In this document: in pieces, positions 1 through 9,760 of the stretch
Numbering within the stretch: the stretch's first letter is position 1
Layout of the letters: every line of letters starts with the position of its first letter
NCBI GenBank assembly: GCA_021781735.1
Contig: JAJXWF010000002.1
Location: forward strand, 1 to 64,000
Reading direction: 5' to 3'
Length of the DNA stretch: 64,000 bases
From: Actinomycetes bacterium
GTDB lineage: Bacteria; Actinomycetota; Actinomycetes; Propionibacteriales; Propionibacteriaceae
Made by a program: the position numbers and the translations under genes
The notes under the pieces: model-generated
Told to the model about the DNA's origin: nothing
The model's input: the letters and a program-made list of their open reading frames with translations, nothing else
The model's database searches: none

Positions 1-1772
1 TGCAGGTCGTCCCCCTCGGCCGTGCTCAGCGGGGCGCCGGACGGGGTGGGCATCGTGCCCACGACGAGGTGGGGGACGATCGTGCGGGCCGACGCCACCG
101 ACGCCGACAGACCGGCCATCGCCATCGGCGAGGCGAGCACGTCGCCCTGACCGATGGCGTCGGCCGCCTGAACGACGGGGTCGCTCGTGGTGGGGACCGA
201 ACCGAAGAAGCTCGAGAACCCCGCGTTGTAGTCGATGCCCACGCCGAGGCTTCCCGCGGCCTCGGCGAGATCGGCCGAGGAGATCGTCGTCGACAGCTTG
301 ATGAAGGCGGTGTTGCAGGAGTTCGCGACGGCCTCCGCGAGCGGGATGCGTCCGTATCCGTTCGCCGGATAGTCGGAGTAGTTCTTGAAGACCTTGCCGT
401 TGACGGTGATCTGATGTGGGCAGTCGACCAGGCTCGACGGGGTGAGCCCGCGCCGCAGCACCGCGAGCGACGTCGCGATCTTGAACGTGGAGCCCGGCGC
501 GTATCGCCCGAAGGTCGCGTCGGGGTTGCCTCCGGCGGCGGAGTTGGCCGCAGCCAGGATCTCGCCGCTCGAGCGGTCGAGCACGACCATCGACGCAATG
601 CCGTTGGCCGAGCCGAGCACCGTCTCGGCCTTCTGCTGCAGGTCGAGGTCGAGGGTGATCCTCAGCGCCGTTCCGGGCACGGCCGGGCTCGAGTAGAGCA
701 CCGGCGTACCCGTGGTCGAGGCCGCGCCCGACGCCGAGCCGGCACCGCTGGGTGCACTCGCCCCGGCCACGGGGGACGACGACGTCCCGGTGCGCGGCAC
801 GATCGCGATGGTGTGGCCGGGGGTTCCTCGCAGCTGGGTGTCATCACGTTTCTCGAGCCCGCTGATGCCGACACTGTCGCCGGCCTGGATGTCGCCGTGA
901 CTCGCCGTCACCTGGGCCGCGGTCGGTTGCCCCATCACCCCGAGGATCGCCCGGGCGAAGGTGCTCGAGGGCGCGAGCATCGCCTGATTCGGGAGCGCCC
1001 GGGCGCCCGGGATCTTCTCGATCGCGCTCGGCAGGTCTGCCGGCCGGACGGTGATGGCGATGACGAACGCGTCGGTTCCGGCGGCCTTGACCTGCTTGAC
1101 GAGCTGCGTGACGTCGAGCTTCATGAGCTTGGCCAAGGCCGACGCTGACGTGAGCGCCTGCGCGGACTTGACGATGTTCTTGTCGATGCCGATATCGAAG
1201 ACGAGCCCCTGCTGCACCAGCGCCACGTTGTCGTGTCCGATGATCGGCGCCCGCCTGGGCAGGTCCCGGGTGTGGCGCAGCCGGGTCTGCTCGGTGAGCT
1301 GGGGGTGGACGATCGTCGGTGCCCACTCGACCTGCCACCCGGAGGCGGCGTGCTGGAGTGAGGCGGTGCTCTGGAAGTCGAAGGTCTTCGATCCGAGCGC
1401 ATAGCTCTGGTTCAGGACCACGGTGGCGGTGTTGTTGACGCCGTCGTAGGTGACACTCGCGGGCGTGATGCTCGGACGCAGGCCGTCCATCCCCGCCATG
1501 ATCGTGTCGAGGTCGGACTGCGCATCGGCCCCGGGGGTGCTCAATGGCACGTGGTCGAGCCGGCCGCTCTCGAGCGCCGACACCAGTGCCTGCACCGTGC
1601 TCGCGGCCGAGGGAAGGTTGTGGGGCGGCAACGACGAGTGCGTGATGGGCGACGAGCACGCGGCAAGCGCCATGGTGAGGCTGAGGAGCACGACCAGCCC
1701 GCCGCGCCGCGTCGCACATCGCCCCGCGCGGGAGATCATCGACAGGCCGACAGCAACCCACGCAGTGCCCAT
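1..1772 (-). CDS. Class B penicillin-binding protein (transpeptidase), C-terminus cut off by the window edge
   Basis: This gene is missing from the ORF track because it has no stop inside the window. Reading from the ATG at 1772 gives about 590 residues. The start is bounded by an in-frame TAG four codons upstream; a second ATG lies 11 codons in. The N-terminus is a lipoprotein signal with a hydrophobic stretch and lipobox LAAC. An NTF2-like (MecA_N type) domain follows at about residues 45-160, then a linker/dimerisation region and the transpeptidase domain. The SxxK motif STFK is at about residues 428-431 and the SxN motif SCN at about 485-487. The KTG motif would lie beyond base 1. Such enzymes cross-link peptidoglycan outside the membrane. 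It lies 45 bp downstream of dnaN on the same strand, where recF is usually found. Which PBP subgroup it belongs to cannot be settled without the C-terminus. Confidence 0.9.
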   Translation of the reverse strand, partial: MGTAWVAVGLSMISRAGRCATRRGGLVVLLSLTMALAACSSPITHSSLPPHNLPSAASTVQALVSALESGRLDHVPLSTPGADAQSDLDTIMAGMDGLRPSITPASVTYDGVNNTATVVLNQSYALGSKTFDFQSTASLQHAASGWQVEWAPTIVHPQLTEQTRLRHTRDLPRRAPIIGHDNVALVQQGLVFDIGIDKNIVKSAQALTSASALAKLMKLDVTQLVKQVKAAGTDAFVIAITVRPADLPSAIEKIPGARALPNQAMLAPSSTFARAILGVMGQPTAAQVTASHGDIQAGDSVGISGLEKRDDTQLRGTPGHTIAIVPRTGTSSSPVAGASAPSGAGSASGAASTTGTPVLYSSPAVPGTALRITLDLDLQQKAETVLGSANGIASMVVLDRSSGEILAAANSAAGGNPDATFGRYAPGSTFKIATSLAVLRRGLTPSSLVDCPHQITVNGKVFKNYSDYPANGYGRIPLAEAVANSCNTAFIKLSTTISSADLAEAAGSLGVGIDYNAGFSSFFGSVPTTSDPVVQAADAIGQGDVLASPMAMAGLSASVASARTIVPHLVVGTMPTPSGAPLSTAEGDDL

Positions 1773-1817
1773 GGTCGAAGACTAACGGCCGCGTGCGACA
1801 AGCCCGCTACGCCCTGC

Positions 1818-2981
1818 TCAGTTCGGCAGACGCATCAGCATGATCACGTGGCGATAGTCGCCGAGCGGCTCGCCGTCGATCTCGTCGAGCCCCGTGATGA
1901 GACACGGCTTGCCGGGCGCGGTGAAGGCGAAGTGCACGTGGGCGGTGTCCAGGGCTCCCAGTGCGTCCTGGAGGTAGTGCGGGTTGAAGCCCGCCGCGGT
2001 GATCGCCAGGTCGCCGCCGCCCTGGTGGTTCTCGACGGTCGCCTCGATCGCCTCCGACGCCTGCGCCTGGTCGCCGGTGGCTGCCTCGAGATTGATCTGG
2101 CCGTCGCCGATGATCATCCGAAGCGGCGTGTTGCGCTCGGCCACGAGCGCCACGCGCTTGACCGAGGCGATGAGCTCGGTGGTGCTGCACCGCACGGTGA
2201 CGCTCGGCTGCACCTGCATGAGGTGCCGCACCTTCGGGAAATCGCCGTCGAGCAGGCGGGTGGTGATCTGGCGGGTGCCGCCCTGGCCGTCACCCTCGAA
2301 GCCGACGAGGCCGTCGCCGAGGCCCGGGGTCGACAGGCTCATCGTGACCCTGTCGCCCGATGTCATCGACTTGGCGGTCTCGTTCAGCACCCGCGCCGGC
2401 ACGAGCGCGGCGCCGGACGCCTGCGGTGACGCCGGCGACCACGCGAGCTCCTTGAGCGCCATCCGGTAGCGGTCGGTGGCCAGCAGGCTCAGGGTCTCTC
2501 CCTCGATCTCGACCCGGACGCCGGTGAACACCGGCAGCAACTCGTCGCGCCCGGCGGCGACGACCACCTGCCCGACGGCCTTCGCGAAGGCCTCGGACTC
2601 GACGCTGCCCGTGGCCGCGGGCATCTCGGGCAGCGACGGGTAGTCGGCCACCGGCAGGGTCTGCAGGGTGAAGCGGGCGCTCCCGCACACGATCTCGAGT
2701 CGGGTGGCCTCGCTGATGAGGCTGACCGGCTTCGAGGGCAGCGACCGGGCGATGTCGGCCAGCAGGCGCCCGGACACCAGCACCTCGCCGGGCTCGTCGA
2801 CCTGGCCGGAGATGGTCACTTTGGCCGATGTCTCGTAGTCGAAGCTCGACAGGGTCACCCCGTCGCCGTCGGCACTGATGCGCAGCCCTGCGAGGATCGG
2901 GACGCTCGGCCGGTTGGGCAGGCTGCGGGCGGCCCAGGCCACCGCGTCGGCCAGCACATCGCGTTCGACTCGAATCTTCAC
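1818..2981 (-). CDS. dnaN: DNA polymerase III sliding clamp (beta subunit)
   Basis: The 387-residue protein is the ring-shaped processivity clamp that tethers DNA polymerase III to DNA. The sequence starts KIRVERDVLADAVAW and ends with the typical clamp tail ML(M)RLPN; its length matches the family. The track ORF begins at 3110, but I place the start at the GTG at 2981, where GAGGAAG lies just upstream and the conserved N-terminus begins. It points away from dnaA on the same strand but is separated from it by about 5.3 kb, whereas actinobacteria normally carry dnaA-dnaN side by side. Confidence 0.97.
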   Translation of the reverse strand: MKIRVERDVLADAVAWAARSLPNRPSVPILAGLRISADGDGVTLSSFDYETSAKVTISGQVDEPGEVLVSGRLLADIARSLPSKPVSLISEATRLEIVCGSARFTLQTLPVADYPSLPEMPAATGSVESEAFAKAVGQVVVAAGRDELLPVFTGVRVEIEGETLSLLATDRYRMALKELAWSPASPQASGAALVPARVLNETAKSMTSGDRVTMSLSTPGLGDGLVGFEGDGQGGTRQITTRLLDGDFPKVRHLMQVQPSVTVRCSTTELIASVKRVALVAERNTPLRMIIGDGQINLEAATGDQAQASEAIEATVENHQGGGDLAITAAGFNPHYLQDALGALDTAHVHFAFTAPGKPCLITGLDEIDGEPLGDYRHVIMLMRLPN

Positions 2982-3865
2982 GGCTTCCTCGTTTCGGCGG
3001 GATCGGACGCGGTGCGGCACCGCTCCGGTGGACGACTGGTGGGCGGGGCGGGCGTGAGGGGATCGTCGCGGCGACGCGACCATCCAATGGAACCCGGCCA
3101 TGTCCGACAAGTCATAGCCAGCGCAGCATATCGAACCAACGGACGCAGCCGGGTGAGGCGATCCGGGCGTCCTGGGAAATCGGGGCGACCCGGGTTCGGA
3201 TTGGTCTTGACCTCGCGTGGTGGAGGGTCTACAACGGTATTACCCCTGATGCAGGGACACCCACCGACAGGCCATCACAGGCCCCGGGGAAGATCCGCAG
3301 AAGGAGGCCCGAACCCAGCGAGGAATGGCTCCAGCAGGAGCTCAACCGAACCGGGCGACGGCACCGCTTCACCGTCCGAAGCGCGGTCTGGGAGCAGACC
3401 CTCCGCCGATGCAGCGAAGCTGCTGGATTCGGCAAGAACCCAGCGAAACCGTTCCACCGTTCGCGGTGGAACACCGTCTCTCCCCCCGGAGAGGCACGCC
3501 ATCCCAACCGATGGCACCCGATCACAGATCACCCCTGATCTCCTGCCAGATCACGTTGGGGGCGCCGTCCACCACGATTGCGTCGCCGACGACCGGATCC
3601 TTCAAGGAGCCGACCCGAACGATGGGGCCGAGTGGGGCGTCGACAATGGTCGGAGCCCGACGAACGTCGTACGCCGAGCGAAACGGAGGGCCCGGACCAT
3701 CCCATACATGGTCCGGGCCCTTCCGTGTTCGCGGGTGCCGCGGTGCTCCGGCGGTCCCCGGGTGGCCGGATCCCTCCGGCGTCCCCGCCCCATTCAACCG
3801 GTCGCAGCCCGGGACCGGATGCCGACACGCGGCGCGGATTTCCGGACGCGCACGGGGCGGGTGGA
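2982..3865. other. 884-bp gap upstream of dnaN without a recognised gene; several hairpins
   Basis: No convincing gene is seen here. There is a perfect 9-bp stem around a TTCG loop (GTTCCACCG/CGGTGGAAC, 3451-3472), followed directly by a second small hairpin (CTCTCC/GGAGAG, 3477-3492). A long terminator-like stem lies at 3687-3721. On the minus strand about 3522-3690 reads as a protein-like tail (GPIVRVGSLKDPVVGDAIVV) with no start of its own, so it may be a gene remnant. The dnaN promoter should lie in the lower part of this gap, but I could not assign it. Confidence 0.4.
3687..3721 (-). terminator. 14-bp perfect hairpin, likely terminator of the 105-codon gene
   Basis: AGGGCCCGGACCAT pairs perfectly with ATGGTCCGGGCCCT around a 7-base loop. 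It sits about 145 bp past the stop of the minus-strand gene at 3866-4183. There is only a very short T tract, as is common for actinobacterial terminators. Confidence 0.55.
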
Positions 3866-4183
3866 TCACCGGTACCCGTCGAGCCTGCCGAATCGGTCGG
3901 CCCGCAGGTAGTAGCCGGCCAGTCGGGGATTCGGCCTGCCGTCTCCCGTCTGCTCGCCGACCTCGCGGACCGCGTCGTCGAGGTCCTCGTCGGGCTGGCT
4001 GAGGGCGAGCTTCGTCAGGAGGGAGTCCTCCCGCACGGTGTCGAGTTCGGCCCGGTCACTGAACCACACCAGCCAGCCGACACGGGCGCCCAGTGCCGGT
4101 CGGCAGGTCGCCGCCATGTTCTCGACGAGGACCTCGTCGGCGTCCGGCCCGTGGGCTCCAACCTGTTCCAGCGCATCGCTCAT
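3866..4183 (-). CDS. Hypothetical protein, 105 aa, unknown family
   Basis: I do not recognise the family. The predicted protein is acidic (many D and E, for example QPDEDLDDAVREVGEQ) with no signal peptide or membrane segment, so it is probably cytoplasmic. A strong ribosome binding site, GGGAGG, lies six bases before the ATG, and a perfect hairpin follows downstream, which supports a real gene. It lies between dnaN and the decayed ABC exporter, on their strand. The tail is short and basic-aromatic (YYLRADRFGRLDGYR). Confidence 0.65.
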   Translation of the reverse strand: MSDALEQVGAHGPDADEVLVENMAATCRPALGARVGWLVWFSDRAELDTVREDSLLTKLALSQPDEDLDDAVREVGEQTGDGRPNPRLAGYYLRADRFGRLDGYR

Positions 4184-4219
4184 CGTGCCTCCCTGCGGAG
4201 GGGGACTCCCGGGCTCGGG

Positions 4220-6335
4220 CTACACGCGACCGGTCTGCCGGCAGCGGGTTGGCGCACGTCCACTCACCGGCGCGCAGGCGGACGTCGCACCGGTCGCCTC
4301 ACTCGACTTGGGTTCAACTCGATAGTGGGCTCCCTCCGTCGCGATGGCCCGGAGCGTGTTGAGCCTGGCGGCGCGCCTGGCCGGCCACACCGCCGCGATC
4401 ACCCCGACTACACCGGCGGCGACCAGGTAGAGCAGCAACTCTCTCCACGCGATGACGAACTCATTGGGGCCGGAGTCGGCCGGGGCCGCTGCAACGCCGT
4501 GCCGAAGGCCACGCCGAGAGTGACGCCGAGAACCGATCACAGCAGCGTGATGATCACCGACTCCGGCGTCACCACCGGCCTCAGTTGCGGACGCGTGATG
4601 CCGATGGCGCGCAGCAGTCCGACCTCACGGGTGCGTTCGATCACCGACAACGCCAGCGTGTTGACGATGCCCAGCACGGCGATGACGATCGCGAGTCCGA
4701 GCAGGGCGTAGATGATGTTGAGCAACTGGTCGACCTGGGACGTGAGCTGGGTTGAGTACTCGGCCTTGTTCATCACCACCACCGTCGGCAGGTCGGCAGT
4801 GACCGCGTCGAGTGTCGCGCGCACCGCGGCGGTGTCGGCTTCCGACGCATCCTTGATCGCGATCGCCACCTGAGCGTCGGATGCCCCCAGGGTCCGTCGG
4901 TGGCGAGGATGACGGTGCCGTCACGGGAGTTGAGGGTGCCACTCACCAGGGTCTGGTCGATGAGGGTGTTGAACCCCGACGGGTCGGCGACGGTGATGAA
5001 GGTCTGATTCCCGTTGTCGAGAACGACCGACGGATAGAACGGCGGCGCCGTGGCCTCGCCGGGCACGGCGGCCACCGGCGGCACGTGTGCGGCCTTGCGG
5101 GCGGGATCCACGCGGAAACCATCGTGATGATCATGCCGACGGCGTAGGACCAGGCGATTGCCTCGAGGGTGACCCGGAAGCGCCGAACCCAGGCCGATGC
5201 CGAGGCGCTTGAAGAGCACCCGGATCAGCGCCGCCAGCAGCCATCGGAGCCCGAGCCGGAGGGTCGAGCCGATGAATCCGGTGACGGCCGCCTCGAACAG
5301 GACGGTCCGGGTCATCTGCCGTCTGCTGGCTCCGATCGCCCGGAACAGTGCGAGTTCACGTCCCCGCTGGGCGAGGATGATCCAGAAGGTGTTGACGATG
5401 AGGAAGCTCGCGACGAGCAGCGCGATGGCCGCGAAGACCAGTAGGAACGTGTTGATGCAGCTCAGTGCCTTGTTGATCGAGGTGGCCGTGGCATCCGCGG
5501 CCGTCTTGCGCTCACCGCCTCGAAATCCTTCGGTGTGACCGCCCGAACCCTGGCGACGACGTCAGGGATCTGGGTTCCCGGATCGGTCGCGATCCAGGCA
5601 CCGGTGAACCCGTCCTTCCCGCCGAGCAGCAGCTTCTGGGCCTCCCTCGTGGTGAAGAACACGGAGGTCGCTCCGGCCGTGCCGCCACTGCCCACTCGGC
5701 CCTGCCGACGACGGTGCGACTCACCACGTCTCCGCTCGGCAGCGACAGCTTCATCGTGTCGCCCAGCCGGTAGTCGCTCTTGGTGAGTGTTGTCGGGTCG
5801 ACCACCATCTCGGTGTCGTTCCGGGGCTCATGACCCGAGCGCAGCTGGACACCCGGGATGCCCCCGTAGGCCGGGTCGGTGTACCAGTTGTGACCGATGC
5901 CGGGAGGTCCGATCGAGGCGATGACTTTGCCGTTCCTGCCGATCGGATGGGTGTTGATCGAGAACACGGTGCCAGTGGCCGACCTCACTCCCTGGACACC
6001 GCGGAACCTCTGCAGCTCGGCGGGGTCAGCAGCACCCGTCCGATCGTGCTGGCGTCGGTGCCGAAGGCGGACCCGCCAGAGGTGTAGGTGCCGACCGGGT
6101 CGACGTTCACGTCGGCGACGGTGCCCCGCAGGATGACGTTCAACGACACCGAGAGCATGTTCGTGAAGATGAACGAGCCCAAGATGAACGGCCACCCGAG
6201 GACGATCGCCAGAACGCTGAGCAGAAGTCGCGCACGCCGATGCAGCAGCGACGTCCAGGCGGCCTGTACATCGTCAGGGCTCCAGGGCCTGCCGGGGCCG
6301 GGATTCGGGCTCATCCGCGGAGCGGAGCGGCCCAC
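4220..6335 (-). pseudogene. ABC exporter permease (MacB/FtsX family), frameshifted remnant
   Basis: Pieces of a large FtsX/MacB-type permease appear in different minus-strand frames. The N-terminal transmembrane segment is at about 6335-6100 (RRARLLLSVLAIVLGWPFILG). Periplasmic-loop pieces follow around 6000-5500. Another piece at about 5315-4800 carries PSVVLDNGNQTFITVADPSG. The C-terminal FtsX domain runs through 4869-4537 (LGLAIVIAVLGIVNTLALSV) and 4540-4220 (ending RRAARLNTLRAIATE). At least four frame changes are needed to join them, so no full-length product can be made. An intact relative would extrude lipids, peptides or drugs, driven by the neighbouring ATPase. Confidence 0.88.
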
Positions 6336-7230
6336 CCGCTGCCGGACGGGGTCTCGGTATCGGTGAACGCCCGGGCCCGCACCGCCCGCTCGGCGGCCTG
6401 CGCGCCGTCGGCGAGGAACAGTGCGCGGTCGGCGTAGCTCGCGGCCACCGGATCGTGGGTCACATGACGATGGTCTGCCCGAACTCCTCGACGCTGTGCC
6501 GCAGGAGCCCGCGAAGCTCGGCCCACGAGCGGGAATCGAGATCTCCGGTGTGCTGGTCGGCGAAGACGATGTCGGGTCGACTCATCTGTGCGCGGGCGCA
6601 GGCCACCCGCTGTTGCCGGCCCCCGGACAGTTCGGTGGGCTTGTGCCCCAACCTGTCGGCGAGGTCGACGGTGTCGATCACCGTGCGCTACCAGTCGGGG
6701 TCGTGCTTGCGGCCGGCGATCGCCGGGGGGAGCAGGATGTTCTCCTCGGCCGTGAGCGTGGGAACCGCGTTGAAAGCCTGGAACACGAAGCCGATCCGGT
6801 CGCGACCCAGCTGAGTGAGCTGCTTGTCCTTGAGTGGTCCGATCTCGGTGTCGCCGATGACGATGCGACCCGAGGTCGGTGAGTCGAGGCCCGCGACACA
6901 GTGCATGAGGGTCGACTTGCCCGATCCTGACGGGCCCATCTCCACGGTGAAACTGCCCTGCTGGAATTGCACGTCGACCGAGTCCAGCGCTACGACCCGG
7001 GTGCCGCCACTGCCATTGACCTTGGTCAGCTGAACGGTGTGGGCGGCGATGTCGTCACCTGCGAGGGCGGGTCGCCGGGTGGCATCGGCTTCGACAGGGA
7101 GGCAGTCCTCGCAGCGGCCATCTCGGTGGCCATGTGATCCTGTCATGAGATCAAGGCGTCCAGCATCTGAGGGCTCCGCGATGGGTGTGTGCGGGATCTG
7201 CTCGACGGTGGGCCCGGTGTGCGCATCCAC
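6311..7230 (-). pseudogene. ABC exporter ATPase (MacB type), inactivated
   Basis: Walker A is intact (GPSGSGKST, about residue 101). The reading frame stops at a TAG after HDPDW (near 6688), then continues in frame as RTVIDTVDLADRL. After QTIVM a frameshift moves the end (VTHDPVAASYADRA) to another frame. The signature is LSGGR rather than LSGGQ. The Walker B end reads ADQHTGDLDS where the family has ADEPTGNLDS, so the catalytic glutamate is also lost. Nonsense codon, frameshift and active-site loss together indicate long-standing decay rather than one sequencing error. A better start than 7230 may be the ATG at 7146. Confidence 0.9.
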
Positions 7231-7294
7231 AACCCAGACCTTTACTTCCTGATGATGTCTGCATGGTCATCATGGTCATCACTGGTGTTGACAC

Positions 7295-7473
7295 TGTGGA
7301 AAACCGACGCGACCGCTTGTCAGTGCCGATCTGCTGGTCCACAGGCCTCGGGATGACTTCGGGACGACCCAGGGCGGGCTGTTGATGCGGACGGATCAGT
7401 GCCGGCGTCTGTGGGAGCCGCTGCACCGTATGTCCACAGTGCGCCGGGCTTTTCCACAGGGCCCTGTGGAATG
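7295..7473. promoter_or_regulatory. Cluster of DnaA-box-like sites between dnaA and dnaN (candidate oriC part)
   Basis: Within 180 bp there are five 9-mers close to the actinobacterial DnaA box TT(A/G/T)TCCACA. They are TGTGGAAAA (7295-7303), TGGTCCACA (7335-7343), ATGTCCACA (7430-7438), TTTTCCACA (7450-7458) and TGTGGAATG (7465-7473). Both orientations occur. The sites lie downstream of dnaA, on the side where actinobacterial oriC normally sits, but here between a dead ABC exporter and a TetR gene. No function is proven. Confidence 0.55.
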
Positions 7474-7595
7474 GCGTCGATGGCCCAAGAGGGTACTGGG
7501 GTGTCAGAGTGCTAGCGTGAGCCCACAACCGGGTGCCGCGCGTCAACCGGAGCCGCGCATCGCACCGGCTCTTCGTCCCACGGCCAAGGAGTTAC

Positions 7596-8246
7596 ATGTC
7601 CGCCATTCAGCCCGGGTCGAGCGCGCGAGGTGACCGCCGCCGAAGCCAGATCCTGGATGTCGCGTTGTCCCACTTCGCCGAGACGGGTTATCGCGGCGCA
7701 TCCTTGAGGGACATCGCGCAGCAGGTCGGCATCACTCACCCAGGTCTTCTCTACCACTTCGGCAGCAAAGAAGACCTGCTCATGGCGGTGCTGGCTCATC
7801 GCGACGACAAGAGCTACGACATCGTCGGCGGTGAGAAGAGCGACCTCGACGCGGTGACTGCCCTCGTGTACCTGGTCGAGCGCAACGCCACCCAGCCGGG
7901 ACTCGTCGAGTTGTTCGTCACCCTGTCGGCGGAGGCGGTCGACCCCAATCACCCGGCCCACGAATACTTCGCCGATCGCTACCGTCGTGTGGTCGAGAGT
8001 TACGAGGTGTCGTTCACCCACTTGGCCGAGCAGGGCCTGCTCCGCGCGGGCGTCGACCCGGCCCGGGCGGCCCGCAGTCTCGTCGCGATCATGGATGGAC
8101 TGCAGGTGCAGTGGATGTACGACCGAGACGCCGTCGACATGGCGGCAACGGTGCTCGAATACCTCCGTGACGTGATCACCGATCCGCAGGCGGTGACCAG
8201 TTCGTTCGAATCGTCGCGCACCACGGTCGTCGCCTCGGCCGGATAG
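7596..8246 (+). CDS. TetR/AcrR family transcriptional regulator
   Basis: The 216-residue protein has an N-terminal TetR helix-turn-helix ([46 protein letters not shown], about residues 13-60) and a helical ligand domain. The track start at 7533 is too early; the ATG at 7596 has AAGGAG six bases before it. It is divergent from the inactivated ABC exporter and convergent with dnaA, with only 24 bp between the two stops. TetR proteins of this context usually repress a neighbouring exporter. Its presumed target is now a pseudogene, so it is either a leftover or controls something else. Confidence 0.9.
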   Translation: MSAIQPGSSARGDRRRSQILDVALSHFAETGYRGASLRDIAQQVGITHPGLLYHFGSKEDLLMAVLAHRDDKSYDIVGGEKSDLDAVTALVYLVERNATQPGLVELFVTLSAEAVDPNHPAHEYFADRYRRVVESYEVSFTHLAEQGLLRAGVDPARAARSLVAIMDGLQVQWMYDRDAVDMAATVLEYLRDVITDPQAVTSSFESSRTTVVASAG

Positions 8247-8270
8247 TGCGTTGCGCCGAGGCGCCGGCGG

Positions 8271-9689
8271 TCATTGCCTGATCTTGTTGGTCAACTCGCT
8301 CACCTGGTTGTAGACGCTGCGCCGCTCCCGCAGCAGTTCACGGATCTTGCGGTCGGCGTGCATGACCGTCGTGTGATCGCGTCCGCCGAACAACTGCCCG
8401 ATCTTGGGCAGGCTCAGGTCGGTGAACTCGCGGCACAGATACATCGCGATCTGTCGGGCGGTCACGAGTCCGTGTGTGCGCGACGAGCCGGTGAGTTCAT
8501 CGAGGCCGATACCGAAGTAGGCGGCCGTCTCGGCCATGATCTTCGACGCGCTGACCTGGGCGTCGACACCGGCCGGCATGATGTCGCGGAGCACGACCTC
8601 GGCCAGCGAGACATCGACCGGCTGCTTGTTGAGACTGGCGAACGCCGACACCCTGTTGAGCGCCCCTTCGAGCTCCCGGATGTTCGTCTGGATCCGTGCT
8701 GCGATGAACTCGAGCACGTCGAGTCCGACCGTCAGATGCTCGTTCACGGCGAACCTCTTGAGGATCGCGATCCTGGTTTCGAGGTCGGGGGGCTGAATGT
8801 CGGTGATCAAACCCCACTCGAAACGGCTGCGAAGCCGCGGCTCGAGTGCCTCCAGCAGCTTCGGCGCCCGATCCGAGGTCATGACGATCTGCTTCTGGGC
8901 GTTGTGCAGGGTGTTGAACGTGTGGAAGAACTCCTCCTGCGTCTGGATCTTCGACTCGAGGAACTGGATGTCGTCGATGAGTAGGACGTCGACCTCGCGG
9001 TACTGGCGGCGGAACTGCGCCGTCCGGTTCTCGGAGATCGCGTTGATGAAGTCGTTGGTGAGTTCCTCGGTGCTGACATAGCGCACGCGGGCGCGGTCGG
9101 AGTATCGGCGGACGTAGTGGCCGATCGCGTGCAGCAGGTGGGTCTTGCCGAGTCCGGAGTCGCCGTAGATCATCAGCGGGTTGTAGGACTTGCCGGGTGA
9201 CTCGGCGACCGCCGCCGCCGCCGCGTGGGCGAACCTGTTCGACGAGCCGATGACGAACGAGTCGAACGAATACTTGGGGTTGAGTCGGTCGCCCGGTGAC
9301 AACGGCTCGACGACGTGGTTGATGGGAGCCGGGGCGGACGCCGACATGGTGACGGGCGCGACCGATGTGGCGAAATCGTCGTCGTCGTCGAACGGGCCGT
9401 CGGCGCTCTCGAGATTGAGTTCGAGGTCAGGCTCGACGGTGATAGCCAAACGCATCTGCCGCGAGTAGTAGTCGCTGAGCGACTCCTCGACCTGCGTGCG
9501 CAGCCGGCTCTCGATCCGCTCACGGGTGAAGTCGTTCGCTACCGCGACCATCACCGTGGCCTCGTGCACGGTGAGCGGCTTCGCGTTCTTCAGCCAGGCG
9601 CGTGTATGCGGGGCTGCCGACTTCAGGACGTGCTGCCAGGCCCGTTCGATCGACCGCTCGGGTTGACCGGCCATGTGCGCGACGCTCAT
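8271..9689 (-). CDS. dnaA: Chromosomal replication initiator protein
   Basis: The 472-residue DnaA binds DnaA boxes and opens the origin. Domain I is at the N-terminus (ERSIERAWQHVLKSAAPHTRAW), followed by a variable acidic domain II. The AAA+ domain III has Walker A GDSGLGKTH and Walker B VLLIDDIQF. Domain IV carries the DNA-binding signature CREFTDLSLPKIGQLFGGRDHTTV. I take the ATG at 9689 rather than 9791 because GAGGAG lies just before it and domain I starts there. The upstream region holds perfect DnaA boxes, which suggests autoregulation. dnaN is not adjacent. Confidence 0.98.
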   Translation of the reverse strand: MSVAHMAGQPERSIERAWQHVLKSAAPHTRAWLKNAKPLTVHEATVMVAVANDFTRERIESRLRTQVEESLSDYYSRQMRLAITVEPDLELNLESADGPFDDDDDFATSVAPVTMSASAPAPINHVVEPLSPGDRLNPKYSFDSFVIGSSNRFAHAAAAAVAESPGKSYNPLMIYGDSGLGKTHLLHAIGHYVRRYSDRARVRYVSTEELTNDFINAISENRTAQFRRQYREVDVLLIDDIQFLESKIQTQEEFFHTFNTLHNAQKQIVMTSDRAPKLLEALEPRLRSRFEWGLITDIQPPDLETRIAILKRFAVNEHLTVGLDVLEFIAARIQTNIRELEGALNRVSAFASLNKQPVDVSLAEVVLRDIMPAGVDAQVSASKIMAETAAYFGIGLDELTGSSRTHGLVTARQIAMYLCREFTDLSLPKIGQLFGGRDHTTVMHADRKIRELLRERRSVYNQVSELTNKIRQ

Positions 9690-9760
9690 GTGCTCCTCGT
9701 CATCTCGCGGTCGTGTGGGTTCGACCGGCAGGGTGTGGGCCGGTGGGTCGGACCTCGGGG

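Noticed and set aside
844-1761. 305-codon minus ORF and the 359-codon plus ORF at 69-1148
   Set aside because: Both are shadows of the penicillin-binding protein, which reads through from 1772 without a stop and is absent from the track for that reason.
4300-4330. GGTTCAACTC resembling a tRNA T-arm
   Set aside because: It lies within the permease remnant's coding sequence and no cloverleaf or acceptor stem surrounds it.
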